Shown here in pieces: positions 1 to 7,743 of a DNA stretch of 19,006 nt (position 1 is the first letter of the stretch; every line of letters begins with the position of its first letter). The translations under genes were made by a program, and so were the position numbers. The notes beneath the pieces are model-generated. The model did not search any database and had not been told where the DNA came from. It saw nothing but the letters and a program-made list of their open reading frames with translations. The DNA is taken from positions 1 to 19,006 of the forward strand of contig JBDKGH010000011.1 in assembly GCA_039798265.1 (NCBI GenBank), in the 5' to 3' direction. Origin of the DNA: JBDKGH01 sp039798265. GTDB lineage: Bacteria > Bacteroidota > Bacteroidia > Flavobacteriales_D > Sanyastnellaceae.

Positions 1-756
1 AACCGAACTCATTTTTCTAAGGATACAACTTATGTGGCTTACTATAACAATGAACTCCTGGATACGGTTAGCACATACCGTTATCGATGTGATATAGAGG
101 AGACCAAAATTAAATTGATCAATGTTTATAGAAGCACATTAAAATATTCGAAAAAAGATGCGCAAAAGGCCGCTGAAAGGTTGATGCAAAATTTACCGGA
201 ACAAGCGTGCGCACTGGTGGCCTGGCCCGTGGTAGCTGAGGGAAATGGGTTAGTACAAGAAGCCGAAGTGCCAAGACAAAAATCGAAGTATAAAACTTAT
301 TTTCACTTGGATGAAGAGGGAAGATTAGTTCGTCGGATCAATAACTCGAACTACAATAACAATGGTTGGGTGAAAATTGGAGCTTACCATTTTTTCTATG
401 AAAATGGTGAATTGGATAGTGAATTAGACTCCAACTTTGTGGATACATGGTACACGAGTAAAATAGAACTGAGCACCGTTACATACAAAAAACTTCATCC
501 GTGGGGTGGTGTCAAACAATTACAGACAGATGAGTACACCAAAGGTGTAAAACGATCGAAACCCCAAAGAACGATGGTCTGTACTTTCGACGATCAGCAT
601 CGATTAGTAGAGAGGATTAGCATAGATTTCAATGGTGTTTATGCAACCAAAGTCGCCTACTTTGCTGACAAAATTGAAATTACCACTTCGTTGAAGAGGG
701 ATTATTATTCGAAGGACCCCGAGTTGTATACATTCTTTCCCGTCTTAAAAAAATAA
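1..756 (+). CDS. Unrecognised protein, 3' part (5' end outside window)
   Basis: The reading frame is open from base 1 to a TAA stop at 754-756, giving at least 251 residues. A GTG at 34 could be read as a start, but the frame continues upstream of it without a stop, so the gene almost certainly begins before the window. I recognise no family. The visible part is hydrophilic, rich in Tyr, Asn, Lys and Asp, with no membrane segment. Two stretches have a similar flavour, 'FHLDEEGRLVRRI' and 'TFDDQHRLVERISIDF', suggesting a beta-rich protein built from short repeats like those seen in many secreted Bacteroidota proteins. The next gene in the same direction starts 67 bases downstream. Function is unknown; that it is a real gene is fairly sure from length and continuity. 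Confidence 0.7.
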   Translation, partial: NRTHFSKDTTYVAYYNNELLDTVSTYRYRCDIEETKIKLINVYRSTLKYSKKDAQKAAERLMQNLPEQACALVAWPVVAEGNGLVQEAEVPRQKSKYKTYFHLDEEGRLVRRINNSNYNNNGWVKIGAYHFFYENGELDSELDSNFVDTWYTSKIELSTVTYKKLHPWGGVKQLQTDEYTKGVKRSKPQRTMVCTFDDQHRLVERISIDFNGVYATKVAYFADKIEITTSLKRDYYSKDPELYTFFPVLKK

Positions 757-810
757 AAAGCCATCATTTTTGGGGCGGTTATTGGTTACGGAAAAACCGA
801 GTAATCTCGC

Positions 811-818
811 TATTTTCG
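811..818 (+). promoter_or_regulatory. Candidate -7 promoter box TATTTTCG before the SGNH hydrolase
   Basis: TATTTTCG fits the Bacteroidota -7 box TAnnTTTG with one change (T to C). It ends 5 bases before the ATG at 824, so transcription would start at or next to the start codon. I see no well-placed -33 TTG. The same TAnnTTCG form precedes six other genes in this window. Confidence 0.4.
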
Positions 819-823
819 CAACT

Positions 824-2074
824 ATGAAGTACCTCAGTTATTTATTCAGTTTTCTCTCTCTCGCAGCATCGGCTCAATCGAGTCGTGTTTTGTTCATTGG
901 TAATTCTTATACACACTATAATGATCTTCCGAGTATGGTGAGCCAAATGGCGACTCCATTGGGATATACGTTAACCACAGACCAAAGCTCTCCCGGTGGA
1001 TATTTCTTCCAAGGCCACGTAAGCAATGCCACCACATTAACCAAAATATCTGCAGGAAACTGGGACTACGTGGTGCTTCAAGAACAAAGTCAAGCGTGTT
1101 CCTTCCCAATTGCGCAAGTAGAGGCCAATACTTTTCCATACGCCGCGCAGTTGAGGGATACCATCTTGCTCTATAATCCATGCGCTCAAGTGGTGTTTTA
1201 CAATACCTGGGGCAGAAAAAATGGCGACGCTTCTAACTGTGCGAATTGGCCACCTGTATGCACCTATGAAGGCATGGATGATCTGCTACAAGAGCGTTAC
1301 CGCATAATGGCCCAAGATCTGAACGGCGAATTGGCTGCGGTTGGTCCTGTTTGGAGAAGTTTGCGCGCCAATTATCCACAGATAGAACTCTACCAACCTG
1401 ACGAGAGCCATCCTTCTTATGCCGGAAGTTATGCAGCGGCGTGTACTTTTTTCACCGTATTCTTTCGCGCTGATCCCACCACCATTACTTTTAACGGTAA
1501 TCTTGATGTTACCACGGCTGATATTATTCGCCAAACAACAAAGTCGGTAGTTTTCGATGATTTGTCCAATTGGTACATTGGAGCATATGAACCCGTAGCC
1601 GATTTTACTGCAGTACCCAATGGCAACAATGAAGTCTTGTTTACCAATCTCTCTCAAAATGCCGATGCTTATGAATGGAACTTTGGCGATGGCAGTGCCA
1701 TCAGTACAGAAGAAACACCAACGCATCAGTATGCAAATGCAGGGGCTTACACGGTAACGCTTACCGCATCTCGTTGTGGGAAAGTGAGCCAGTATGAACT
1801 ACTCATTGATGTAGTGACGAATGTTGAGGATTATGCTTTGCCGCAATTATTCCAAGTGTCGCCCGTTCCCTCTGATAGCGCTGTGCAATGGAATTCGCCT
1901 GTTTCCGGACTTTACAACAAAATACAAGTGCGCGATCAACAAGGTAAAATTGTAAAAGTGATGAACACAACTGCTAATCGAATCGAAATCGCTGATTTAA
2001 ACAGCGGTATCTATTACTTGGAGTGGTGGAGTGGAAAACAATACCTCGGTATGGCTCGATTCATGAAACAGTAA
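824..2074 (+). CDS. Secreted SGNH/GDSL-type hydrolase with PKD domain and T9SS sorting tail
   Basis: The likely start is the ATG at 824 (416 aa), because it begins a good signal peptide with cleavage predicted after Ala17 (ASA|QS); a longer form from TTG at 770 would bury that signal. The catalytic domain carries the SGNH block I 'FIGNSYTHYND' with Ser28 as probable nucleophile, a block 'VVLQEQS' near residue 86, and 'DESHPSYAG' (Asp193, His196) as the rest of the triad. This pattern is closest to the DUF4886 branch of SGNH hydrolases. A PKD domain follows at about 259-330 ('YEWNFGDGS', 'HQYANAGAYTVTLT'), then a tail from about 342 with 'VSPVPSD' and 'LNSGIYYLEW', typical of type IX secretion sorting domains. 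It is therefore probably exported across the outer membrane as a carbohydrate- or lipid-ester hydrolase. The substrate cannot be read from sequence. Confidence 0.85.
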   Translation: MKYLSYLFSFLSLAASAQSSRVLFIGNSYTHYNDLPSMVSQMATPLGYTLTTDQSSPGGYFFQGHVSNATTLTKISAGNWDYVVLQEQSQACSFPIAQVEANTFPYAAQLRDTILLYNPCAQVVFYNTWGRKNGDASNCANWPPVCTYEGMDDLLQERYRIMAQDLNGELAAVGPVWRSLRANYPQIELYQPDESHPSYAGSYAAACTFFTVFFRADPTTITFNGNLDVTTADIIRQTTKSVVFDDLSNWYIGAYEPVADFTAVPNGNNEVLFTNLSQNADAYEWNFGDGSAISTEETPTHQYANAGAYTVTLTASRCGKVSQYELLIDVVTNVEDYALPQLFQVSPVPSDSAVQWNSPVSGLYNKIQVRDQQGKIVKVMNTTANRIEIADLNSGIYYLEWWSGKQYLGMARFMKQ

Positions 2075-2143
2075 ATGCACACTGTTTGTTTTTTTCATTT
2101 TTTAATGAGGCTTAGTGAGTAGCCTGTTGTTATTTTGTAAGTG

Positions 2144-3403
2144 ATGAAAAAATTAGCCCTTTTACTATTGACGCTTTCTCTGGCTCTGCAAAGCATGGCG
2201 GGTAAGATTCTTATTCCCATGGATGAGAGCCAAACGAATCATATGAAAGCCTACGGTATTGCTTATTGGGTGCTACAGAATAGCATCGAATTGGAATGGC
2301 TGCTGAACTACCGCGGTGGTAGTTTTATGATAGATAATTATCCCGATATCACCAAAGAATGCGCTATTCGAGGTGTTTCGTATCAAGTAATCGCGGATGT
2401 TCAAGCGTCACAGATTTACGCGGAGATCGCAGATCCAGAGGTAAATATGGAGCGTGTAAAATTGGAAGTAGCCCCCAAAATTGCCGTGTACTCCCCTTCG
2501 GGAAAACAACCCTGGGACGATGCCGTTACCTTGGTGCTCACCTATGCAGAAATCCCTTACACCACTATCTACGATCGTGAAATAATCAATGGCGAATTGC
2601 CGAAGTATGATTGGCTTCACTTGCATCACGAAGACTTTACTGGACAGTATGGTAAGTTTTATCGCAACTTCCGGAATGCGGCTTGGTATCAAGAAGAAGT
2701 GAAATCACAAGAGGCACTAGCTTCTGAATTAGGTTTTACAAAGGTCTCTTTGATGAAGCGTCAAGTGGCTTTAAACATTCGCGATTTTGTCCTCGGAGGA
2801 GGCTTCTTGTTCACCATGTGCAGCGGTACTGATTCCTACGATATAGCCCTAGCTGCTCAAAATGTAGATATCGTAGAGAGTGTGTTTGATGGCGATCCTA
2901 GCGATCCACAAGCACAGTCTAAGTTGGAGTTTGAACAAGGATTCGCTTTCAAAAATTATAGACTCGATAAAGATCCGATGGTATATGAGTTCTCGGATAT
3001 TGATGGTACCGAGTCGCATGCTAAATTGAACGAACTAAACGACTTTTTTACCCTGTTCGATTTCTCGGCGAAATGGGACATCATCCCCACTATTTTAACC
3101 CAAAATCATACGCAAGTAATCAAAGGATTTATGGGGCAAACAACTTCCTTTAATGAAGATTTCATTAAAAGTAATGTGACCATTATGGGGGAAACGAAAA
3201 GCGTTAAAACCGCCAAATATGTCCACGGCGAAATGGGCCAGGGGCATTGGACTTATTACGGTGGACATGATCCTGAAGATTATCGTCACTTGGTAGGTGA
3301 TCCTCCTACAGATCTAAATCTTCATCCTAATTCGCCAGGATACCGTCTCATTTTAAATAATATTCTTTTTCCTGCTGCACGCCGCGAAAAGCAAAAAACC
3401 TAG
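2144..3403 (+). CDS. Exported protein of the flavobacterial 'asparagine synthetase B-like' family; amidotransferase-fold-like
   Basis: I chose the ATG at 2144 over the GTG one codon upstream because it starts a clean signal peptide (MKKLALLLL...SMA). The protein has 419 aa. Homologues in Flavobacteriia are, as I recall, often called asparagine synthetase B, but I see neither an N-terminal Cys glutaminase domain nor an ATP pyrophosphatase motif, and an exported synthetase would be odd. The middle reads like a class I glutamine amidotransferase-like fold: 'KIAVYSPSGKQPWDDAV', 'YDWLHLHHEDF', then 'GGGFLFTMCSGTDSYDIAL' with Cys226 where that fold has its nucleophile, and a late 'YYGGHDPEDYRH'. 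That reading is inference. It lies 69 bases after the SGNH gene on the same strand, and its stop is 2 bases from the convergent neighbour. Function is unknown. Confidence 0.75.
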   Translation: MKKLALLLLTLSLALQSMAGKILIPMDESQTNHMKAYGIAYWVLQNSIELEWLLNYRGGSFMIDNYPDITKECAIRGVSYQVIADVQASQIYAEIADPEVNMERVKLEVAPKIAVYSPSGKQPWDDAVTLVLTYAEIPYTTIYDREIINGELPKYDWLHLHHEDFTGQYGKFYRNFRNAAWYQEEVKSQEALASELGFTKVSLMKRQVALNIRDFVLGGGFLFTMCSGTDSYDIALAAQNVDIVESVFDGDPSDPQAQSKLEFEQGFAFKNYRLDKDPMVYEFSDIDGTESHAKLNELNDFFTLFDFSAKWDIIPTILTQNHTQVIKGFMGQTTSFNEDFIKSNVTIMGETKSVKTAKYVHGEMGQGHWTYYGGHDPEDYRHLVGDPPTDLNLHPNSPGYRLILNNILFPAARREKQKT

Positions 3404-3405
3404 TT

Positions 3406-5391
3406 TTATTTCAAGGTAATGCTCATGATCTGATCGCCTTGTTGGATTTGATCAACGATCTCCATTCCAGAAACAACTTTTCCAAAGATGGTATAACGGC
3501 CTTCGAGATGCGGTGTGTCCCATTGGGTGATAAACCATTGGCAACTTTCTGTATCTGGCCCTGCACTAGCCATTCCTAACGTGCCCGTTGCGTAACGGTG
3601 TAAATTAAATTCACTTCGGATGGTCTTATCTGTGCTTCCCATACCATCGCCACGCGGACAACCGGCCTGTATTACAAAATTGGGCACTACGCGATGAAAG
3701 TACTTGTTGTTGTAAAAGCCACTTTCAATTAATTCTACCAAGTAAGCCACTGTTCCCGGCGCATTATTGACATCGAATCGAACCACGATATCGCCTTTGT
3801 TGGTTTTGATTATAGCTTCTTGATTGGCGTCAATTTTCGCTACTCGATTCCAATCGATCCCTTGATCCTTTTGTTTTTCGTTGCTGCGTGTACTGCTTGC
3901 GCCCAATTTGTTCAGTGCTTTGGAAATCGCAATTTGTGTTTCCACTTCACGAGGCAAAACAAGTTTTTTTTCAGCTGTAGACAAGGCAGCCGATAACGCT
4001 GTTCTGTCCTTTACCGTGTATGACTCACTCGCAACCAAGTCACCAATTAACGCGGCTACACCGATATCACCACCGGCAAGTCCTGGCAGAATGACTTCCG
4101 TTTCAAAGTTGCCACTATAGTTTTCATAAAGAGCGACAAGTGTTTCCATGGCAGCATATTTCAATGGAGCTTCAGTAGAAGAGGGAAGAAGAACATTCTC
4201 AAGAAGGTTATTACTTAATGAGGGGGCGAAGGCCATGGCACGTAGGTAGGCCATTTTTTCATAAAGTCCATTGGCTCCTTCAAATGCCGACCACAGTTGA
4301 GTAGAGGAATCTGAATTACCGCCCTTGCAAGCTAACCCAAGCCACATTGCCTTGGCAGAAGGAAAAGACTGATCAAAATCGGTAAGATGTTTCGTTATAA
4401 ATTCCGAATTGACGTGCGTGGAGAGTGCTTGTAAGGTCTCGAGCACAATGCCCTCATCGGTATCCGAAAAGTTGCTCACTAATTTTTCGCCATCTACATC
4501 ACTCATGCGACCAATAGCTCGAAGAGCCTGAATGCGCACGGATCTCAATTGACTACTACCAGTGGCATATCCATACAGTAATTGGGTGCCCTCTTCTTGT
4601 TTAATTTTTTCGAGCATAGTCATGAGTACCGCGCGCACATCACTATCTCTCTCCATTTTTACCCAATCGATTACATACTTTTCATTGGATAAAAACCAAC
4701 TTTCAGGAAGGCGGGTCATGCCCATAGCCATGGCAAGCTTGGCATCTTTATCCGCTTCGTGCAAAGCATATTTCACACGGTGCGCCATAGTGGGCGAATG
4801 ATATCCCCGTTGTCCTAATTCACGAAAAGCATTTCCCCAACAGATACGCTCGTAATTCGAATAAAAATCGAGGTAAGAGAGATAGTAGTAAGGTTGACGA
4901 AGCATGTCTTTCAGAGCGCCAACACGCAACTCGCGCGCCTGCTCACCAGGAGGCGGAGGAGGCAAATCGGAGCTTCCAGGTTTTTGCTTCAAACATTTTG
5001 AAATGGCGAGAATACAATTTCCCCTCACCAATGTATCGGAAGAATTGTAGTGACAGATAATCAAATCGCCTAGTGGCTTTCCGACTCCAATTTGACCTAA
5101 TGCGTAGGCAGCTGCGGCCTTAACGGTGCTCGATGAATCCTTGAGCATTTCGATCAATTGAGGAACGTAGGCCGTATCGCGAATAGAGGCAAAACCTTGA
5201 ACTGCCTCAAACCGATAAGTAGTATTGGGATTTTTGAAATACCCCGCTACGGCAGCAGAATAGCGTTGATCAATGAGGGTGTAGATTTTTACAAGTTCAG
5301 GATCCTGGAATTTATTCGAAACGACTTTTTCTGATTCAGATGAGCAGCCGATGAATACAAGACTCAATAGAAGAAAAAAACGAAAGTTCAT
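3406..5391 (-). CDS. Lipoprotein fusing HEAT-like repeats to a cyclophilin-type peptidyl-prolyl isomerase
   Basis: A 661-aa protein. The N-terminus is a lipoprotein signal with lipobox 'FIGC' (Cys16), so it is probably membrane-anchored in the periplasm or on the outer membrane. Residues about 55-500 are helical and HEAT-like, clearest at 'YVPQLIEMLKDSSSTVKAAAAYALGQIG' split over 76-102; a Pro5 run sits at 144-148. Residues about 526-661 are a cyclophilin: 'YFHRVVPNFVIQAG' holds the catalytic Arg567, followed by 'GTLGMASAGPD', 'QWFIT' (usual QFFIT) and 'PHLEGRYTIFGKV'. The key active-site residues are present, so isomerase activity is likely; the repeats may hold client proteins. It follows the SiaB-like gene by 56 bases on the same strand, so co-transcription is possible. 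No convincing promoter box was seen in that gap. Confidence 0.88.
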   Translation of the reverse strand: MNFRFFLLLSLVFIGCSSESEKVVSNKFQDPELVKIYTLIDQRYSAAVAGYFKNPNTTYRFEAVQGFASIRDTAYVPQLIEMLKDSSSTVKAAAAYALGQIGVGKPLGDLIICHYNSSDTLVRGNCILAISKCLKQKPGSSDLPPPPPGEQARELRVGALKDMLRQPYYYLSYLDFYSNYERICWGNAFRELGQRGYHSPTMAHRVKYALHEADKDAKLAMAMGMTRLPESWFLSNEKYVIDWVKMERDSDVRAVLMTMLEKIKQEEGTQLLYGYATGSSQLRSVRIQALRAIGRMSDVDGEKLVSNFSDTDEGIVLETLQALSTHVNSEFITKHLTDFDQSFPSAKAMWLGLACKGGNSDSSTQLWSAFEGANGLYEKMAYLRAMAFAPSLSNNLLENVLLPSSTEAPLKYAAMETLVALYENYSGNFETEVILPGLAGGDIGVAALIGDLVASESYTVKDRTALSAALSTAEKKLVLPREVETQIAISKALNKLGASSTRSNEKQKDQGIDWNRVAKIDANQEAIIKTNKGDIVVRFDVNNAPGTVAYLVELIESGFYNNKYFHRVVPNFVIQAGCPRGDGMGSTDKTIRSEFNLHRYATGTLGMASAGPDTESCQWFITQWDTPHLEGRYTIFGKVVSGMEIVDQIQQGDQIMSITLK

Positions 5392-5447
5392 AGAGTTATA
5401 TTAGAGAACTCAATGATAGTAAAAGAAACGGCAAAAAAAAAGAACGA

Positions 5448-6029
5448 TTACTCGTTCATCAATACAGTGGAAAGTTGGAAGTAAGACATCAACGAATCGT
5501 GGCGATGAATGGAGTAGGAGAGTTCTTCGTCGCTTCGTTTTGCAATAGTGAGAAGACCTAGGCCTGCGCCACCTTTGATGCTAAAATCATCGTTGCAAAG
5601 CGTTTCGATATACGTTCGGCGCAAATCACTTTTGTCCATTTGGCCAAGTTCTTCCATGCGCTTTTGAAGTTTCTCTACATCGGTATTCAAAACCAAGTTT
5701 CCAGTGGAAAGTCGGTAAAATTCATCTTGTCTTGAAACAACTACGTAGGCGTGATTATGACCATCAGACATACGCGCGCCGTGAAGTGAGATGTTTTGAA
5801 TCATTTCAATGAGAACGCCACAAATGCGCTTCATCGTTTTACGCTTATCACCCGATTCAATAATCGCGGCTTCTATCAGCTTTAAAATATGATCTGACTT
5901 ACTCTGGCTGAAATCGCCGAAATGGCTGAATAAAAGGACTTCTGAACTACCCTTATCTAAGGTACGCTGAATCATGCCGTGGTATTCGGCACGCAAATCA
6001 TCCGTCTGGCTACTTGCTACTGATTTCAT
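5448..6029 (-). CDS. SiaB-family (DUF6272) protein kinase, GHKL ATPase fold
   Basis: The start is taken as the ATG at 6029 (193 aa); an upstream TTG at 6047 is less likely and lies inside the predicted leader. The protein is a GHKL-type ATPase: the N box 'EMIQNISLHGA' holds Glu75, Asn79 and His83-Gly84, and the G box 'GGAGLGL' is at 153-159. It matches the SiaB family, whose Pseudomonas member phosphorylates the DUF1987 protein SiaC to control diguanylate cyclase activity and aggregation; in Bacteroidota the downstream target is not settled. No DUF1987 partner or PP2C phosphatase is in this window. The neighbours are the HEAT-cyclophilin lipoprotein downstream and a 78-aa unknown upstream. 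Family call fairly sure; pathway here is inference. Confidence 0.8.
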   Translation of the reverse strand: MKSVASSQTDDLRAEYHGMIQRTLDKGSSEVLLFSHFGDFSQSKSDHILKLIEAAIIESGDKRKTMKRICGVLIEMIQNISLHGARMSDGHNHAYVVVSRQDEFYRLSTGNLVLNTDVEKLQKRMEELGQMDKSDLRRTYIETLCNDDFSIKGGAGLGLLTIAKRSDEELSYSIHRHDSLMSYFQLSTVLMNE

Positions 6030-6051
6030 TGGCTCAGGTACTCTCAAGGCA

Positions 6052-6059
6052 CAAAGATA
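6052..6059 (-). promoter_or_regulatory. Candidate -7 box TATCTTTG of the SiaB-like gene
   Basis: On the minus strand TATCTTTG is an exact TAnnTTTG box, 22 bases upstream of the ATG at 6029. No clear -33 TTG is present at 17-23 bases. The box favours the ATG at 6029 over the TTG at 6047. Confidence 0.45.
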
Positions 6060-6232
6060 GTAAAATTTCGATGAAAACTAACTTTTCTTCGACGAATATC
6101 TTTTTTCCTTTGTTAAAATTGATTTTTCTCGTCCTTTGAACGAATCAAATATAATATGAGTGGTCACATTTGGTGCTTGAGTGATTTGATAAATATCAAC
6201 ATCGATTGTGTATATCGTTCGATAAACAAGAC

Positions 6233-6278
6233 AAAAAGCCCAACCAATCGCCACGCAGCTAGATTGGAAGGGCCTTTT
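6233..6278 (-). terminator. Rho-independent terminator after the 78-aa gene
   Basis: On the minus strand an outer stem (AAAAGGCCC against GGGCTTTTT with one G-U pair) encloses a 2-base internal loop and an inner stem CCAATC/GATTGG with a 12-base loop. The stem runs into a T-rich tract (TTTTTGTCTTGTTT). It lies 53 bases after the stop of the gene at 6332-6568. Confidence 0.65.
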
Positions 6279-6331
6279 ATAAATCAGGAGTTTTACGTCA
6301 TGGCCCCTGAAAACCAATTGAATAACGTAGT

Positions 6332-6568
6332 TTAAGAAAGCATACGGAAAGAGCCTTTAGGCAAAATATACTCGCCGTCAGGACCTTGAATCATCTCATA
6401 GAACTCTTTACACATGTAATTGACTGGACGACGAAAGGGTCGTTTTTGCAAATAGCTTTCCCACACCTCGAGTGCCAATTTCTTGGTTACGTTCCAAGCA
6501 TAAGGGTTATAGCCGTTTGGACGAGGAAACGAATCAATGTGGCGTTTAACTTCTACTAAATTGATCAT
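6332..6568 (-). CDS. Small conserved-looking protein of unknown function (78 aa)
   Basis: An ATG-to-TAA frame of 78 residues, followed by a good terminator, which supports a real gene. The product has no signal peptide or membrane segment; it is basic in the middle ('QKRPFRRPVNYMCKEFYEM') and rich in aromatic residues and proline. It looks like a compact cytosolic domain. I do not recognise the family. It follows the WYL regulator gene by 98 bases on the same strand and may share its transcript, although that gap could also hold a promoter: TACAATCG at 6612-6619 (minus strand) is one base from the local TAnnTTCG pattern. The gap also has a short inverted repeat (GGCGT...ACGCC) close to the start codon. 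Function unknown. Confidence 0.65.
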   Translation of the reverse strand: MINLVEVKRHIDSFPRPNGYNPYAWNVTKKLALEVWESYLQKRPFRRPVNYMCKEFYEMIQGPDGEYILPKGSFRMLS

Positions 6569-6666
6569 GACTTGGGCGTTTTGTTATTGTACACGCCAAA
6601 GAACTTGATCGCGATTGTAATGTATTTACAACCTGATTATTTTTAGTAAAAAAATTAGTATTTGCC

Positions 6667-7686
6667 CTATTGATTGGCTTTTAAAGCTTCTTCGTGGGCT
6701 TTGCTCAATTGTGTACGAAGACTTTTGGGCTTCTCCACCACCACTTCGCCGCCGTATGACAAAAGCAGCGATTTAAGCTCTTGTGAGGGAATAACCTCTA
6801 AGCTGATGCGAATACGACCGCCCGCTTCTTCTAAAAGTTGCTGGCTTGGGTGAATGGGTTGTGTGAGCACCAATTTGCCCGCTATCGGAGCGAAGGATAA
6901 AATGATCTGTTGTGGTTTTTCCTTGGATTCGGTGATACCAATACTATAACGGAAAAAATGATCCACATCAAAGTCCTTGTATTCTTTGAATTTACTTTTC
7001 TCGATGAAACAACTCTCCATCCGTTCCAATCCAAATGTAAGATTGGCTTGGCGAACGGGCACATGGGCAATTAGGTACCAACGGTTGCTGTATTCCTTTA
7101 ATAGCAATGGATGCACCAGGTATTTTTTTACTTGCTCATCGCGAAAACTTCTGTAGTCAATGGTCACTTCATGGTGTGAGCGGATAGCCTCCAAAAGAGG
7201 CCCCAGGTATTCGTTGCCGCGACTTACAGTACTTTTTTCAAACTGTATGTAGCGGTTGAGTTGCGCATCATCCGGATTGGGGGATATGTTTACCCGATTG
7301 ATGATTTTTTCAATCGCGTTCTCATACTGCGCCAATATGGGTACATGACGAAATTGATCGAGAATCGCAGCCGCAAATCGAATGGCTTCCAAATCATCGT
7401 CAGCAAGGCTTACTTCATTGATGGTATAATTCGAGTCTTCGTAGTAATAGCCTTTTTCTTGCCTACTAAATGCGATGGGGGCATAATATCCAAGCTCACT
7501 TTCGTTCTTCATAGCCCAGATATCTTTATCGATCGTACTGAGTGATATGGCCGAACTCCCCGAACCATAAAGTGCCTCTTCACACGCATCGCGCAAATCT
7601 TCTCGTGAAGGAAAAGTTTTGCCTTTGTTGGTTAAACAGCGATCTATAATGCGGTATCGAAGTAAAGCGTACTTGTTGGCTGGCAT
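6667..7686 (-). CDS. WYL-domain transcriptional regulator
   Basis: The start is placed at the ATG at 7686 (339 aa), because the protein from there, 'MPANKYALLRYRIIDRCL', is how Bacteroidota WYL proteins usually begin; a longer frame from 7728 would add 14 residues and leave only 20 bases before the divergent gene. Residues about 1-75 form a winged-helix-type DNA-binding part with 'SLSTIDKDIWAMKNE'. The WYL domain follows, with 'IDYRSF' and 'NRWYLIAHVP' as its signature, and a C-terminal extension ends near 'LLLSYGGEVVVEKP'. WYL proteins bind nucleic acid or nucleotide ligands and regulate varied genes, including DNA-damage and defence genes. Nothing next to this one is a defence gene, so its target is unknown; the divergent muramidase-like gene is the nearest candidate. 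Confidence 0.85.
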   Translation of the reverse strand: MPANKYALLRYRIIDRCLTNKGKTFPSREDLRDACEEALYGSGSSAISLSTIDKDIWAMKNESELGYYAPIAFSRQEKGYYYEDSNYTINEVSLADDDLEAIRFAAAILDQFRHVPILAQYENAIEKIINRVNISPNPDDAQLNRYIQFEKSTVSRGNEYLGPLLEAIRSHHEVTIDYRSFRDEQVKKYLVHPLLLKEYSNRWYLIAHVPVRQANLTFGLERMESCFIEKSKFKEYKDFDVDHFFRYSIGITESKEKPQQIILSFAPIAGKLVLTQPIHPSQQLLEEAGGRIRISLEVIPSQELKSLLLSYGGEVVVEKPKSLRTQLSKAHEEALKANQ

Positions 7687-7690
7687 GCTA

Positions 7691-7698
7691 CGAAGATA
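7691..7698 (-). promoter_or_regulatory. Candidate -7 box TATCTTCG of the WYL gene
   Basis: On the minus strand TATCTTCG ends 4 bases before the ATG at 7686, so the mRNA would be leaderless or nearly so. It fits TAnnTTTG with the same T-to-C change seen before other genes here. No clear -33 box at 17-23 bases. Confidence 0.4.
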
Positions 7699-7735
7699 AG
7701 GCGCTCCGAGTATGGATTGTTTCAACATCTTTTGG

Positions 7736-7743
7736 TATTTTTG
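7736..7743 (+). promoter_or_regulatory. Candidate -7 box TATTTTTG of the muramidase-like gene
   Basis: An exact TAnnTTTG box ending 5 bases before the ATG at 7749. A TTG at 7717-7719 lies 16 bases upstream and could serve as the -33 element. Transcription would start at about the start codon. Confidence 0.45.

Noticed and set aside
34..36. GTG as start of the first gene
   Set aside because: The same frame is open back to base 1 with protein-like sequence, so the true start is probably outside the window.
1286..1726. Long antisense frame (146 codons) inside the SGNH hydrolase gene
   Set aside because: It lies opposite a gene with clear catalytic, PKD and sorting motifs and has no motif of its own.
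2108..2125. Small hairpin AGGCT...AGCCT and a TTATTTTG box before the gene at 2144
   Set aside because: The stem is only 5 bp and the box has a mismatch at the invariant A; too weak to call a terminator or promoter.
2144..3403. Naming the gene asnB / asparagine synthetase
   Set aside because: No glutaminase N-terminal Cys, no ATP-binding synthetase motif, and an export signal is present.
6078..6317. A 79-codon frame on the minus strand in the large intergenic gap
   Set aside because: It needs a TTG start, runs straight through the terminator hairpin and the siaB promoter side, and its composition is not protein-like.
6572..6597. Inverted repeat GGCGT...ACGCC upstream of the 78-aa gene as an operator
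   Set aside because: A 5-base arm is expected by chance in a window of this size; mentioned only as context.
6667..7686. WYL protein as a sign of a defence island
   Set aside because: None of the neighbours is a nuclease, helicase, methylase, phage or CRISPR-related gene; they are envelope and housekeeping genes.
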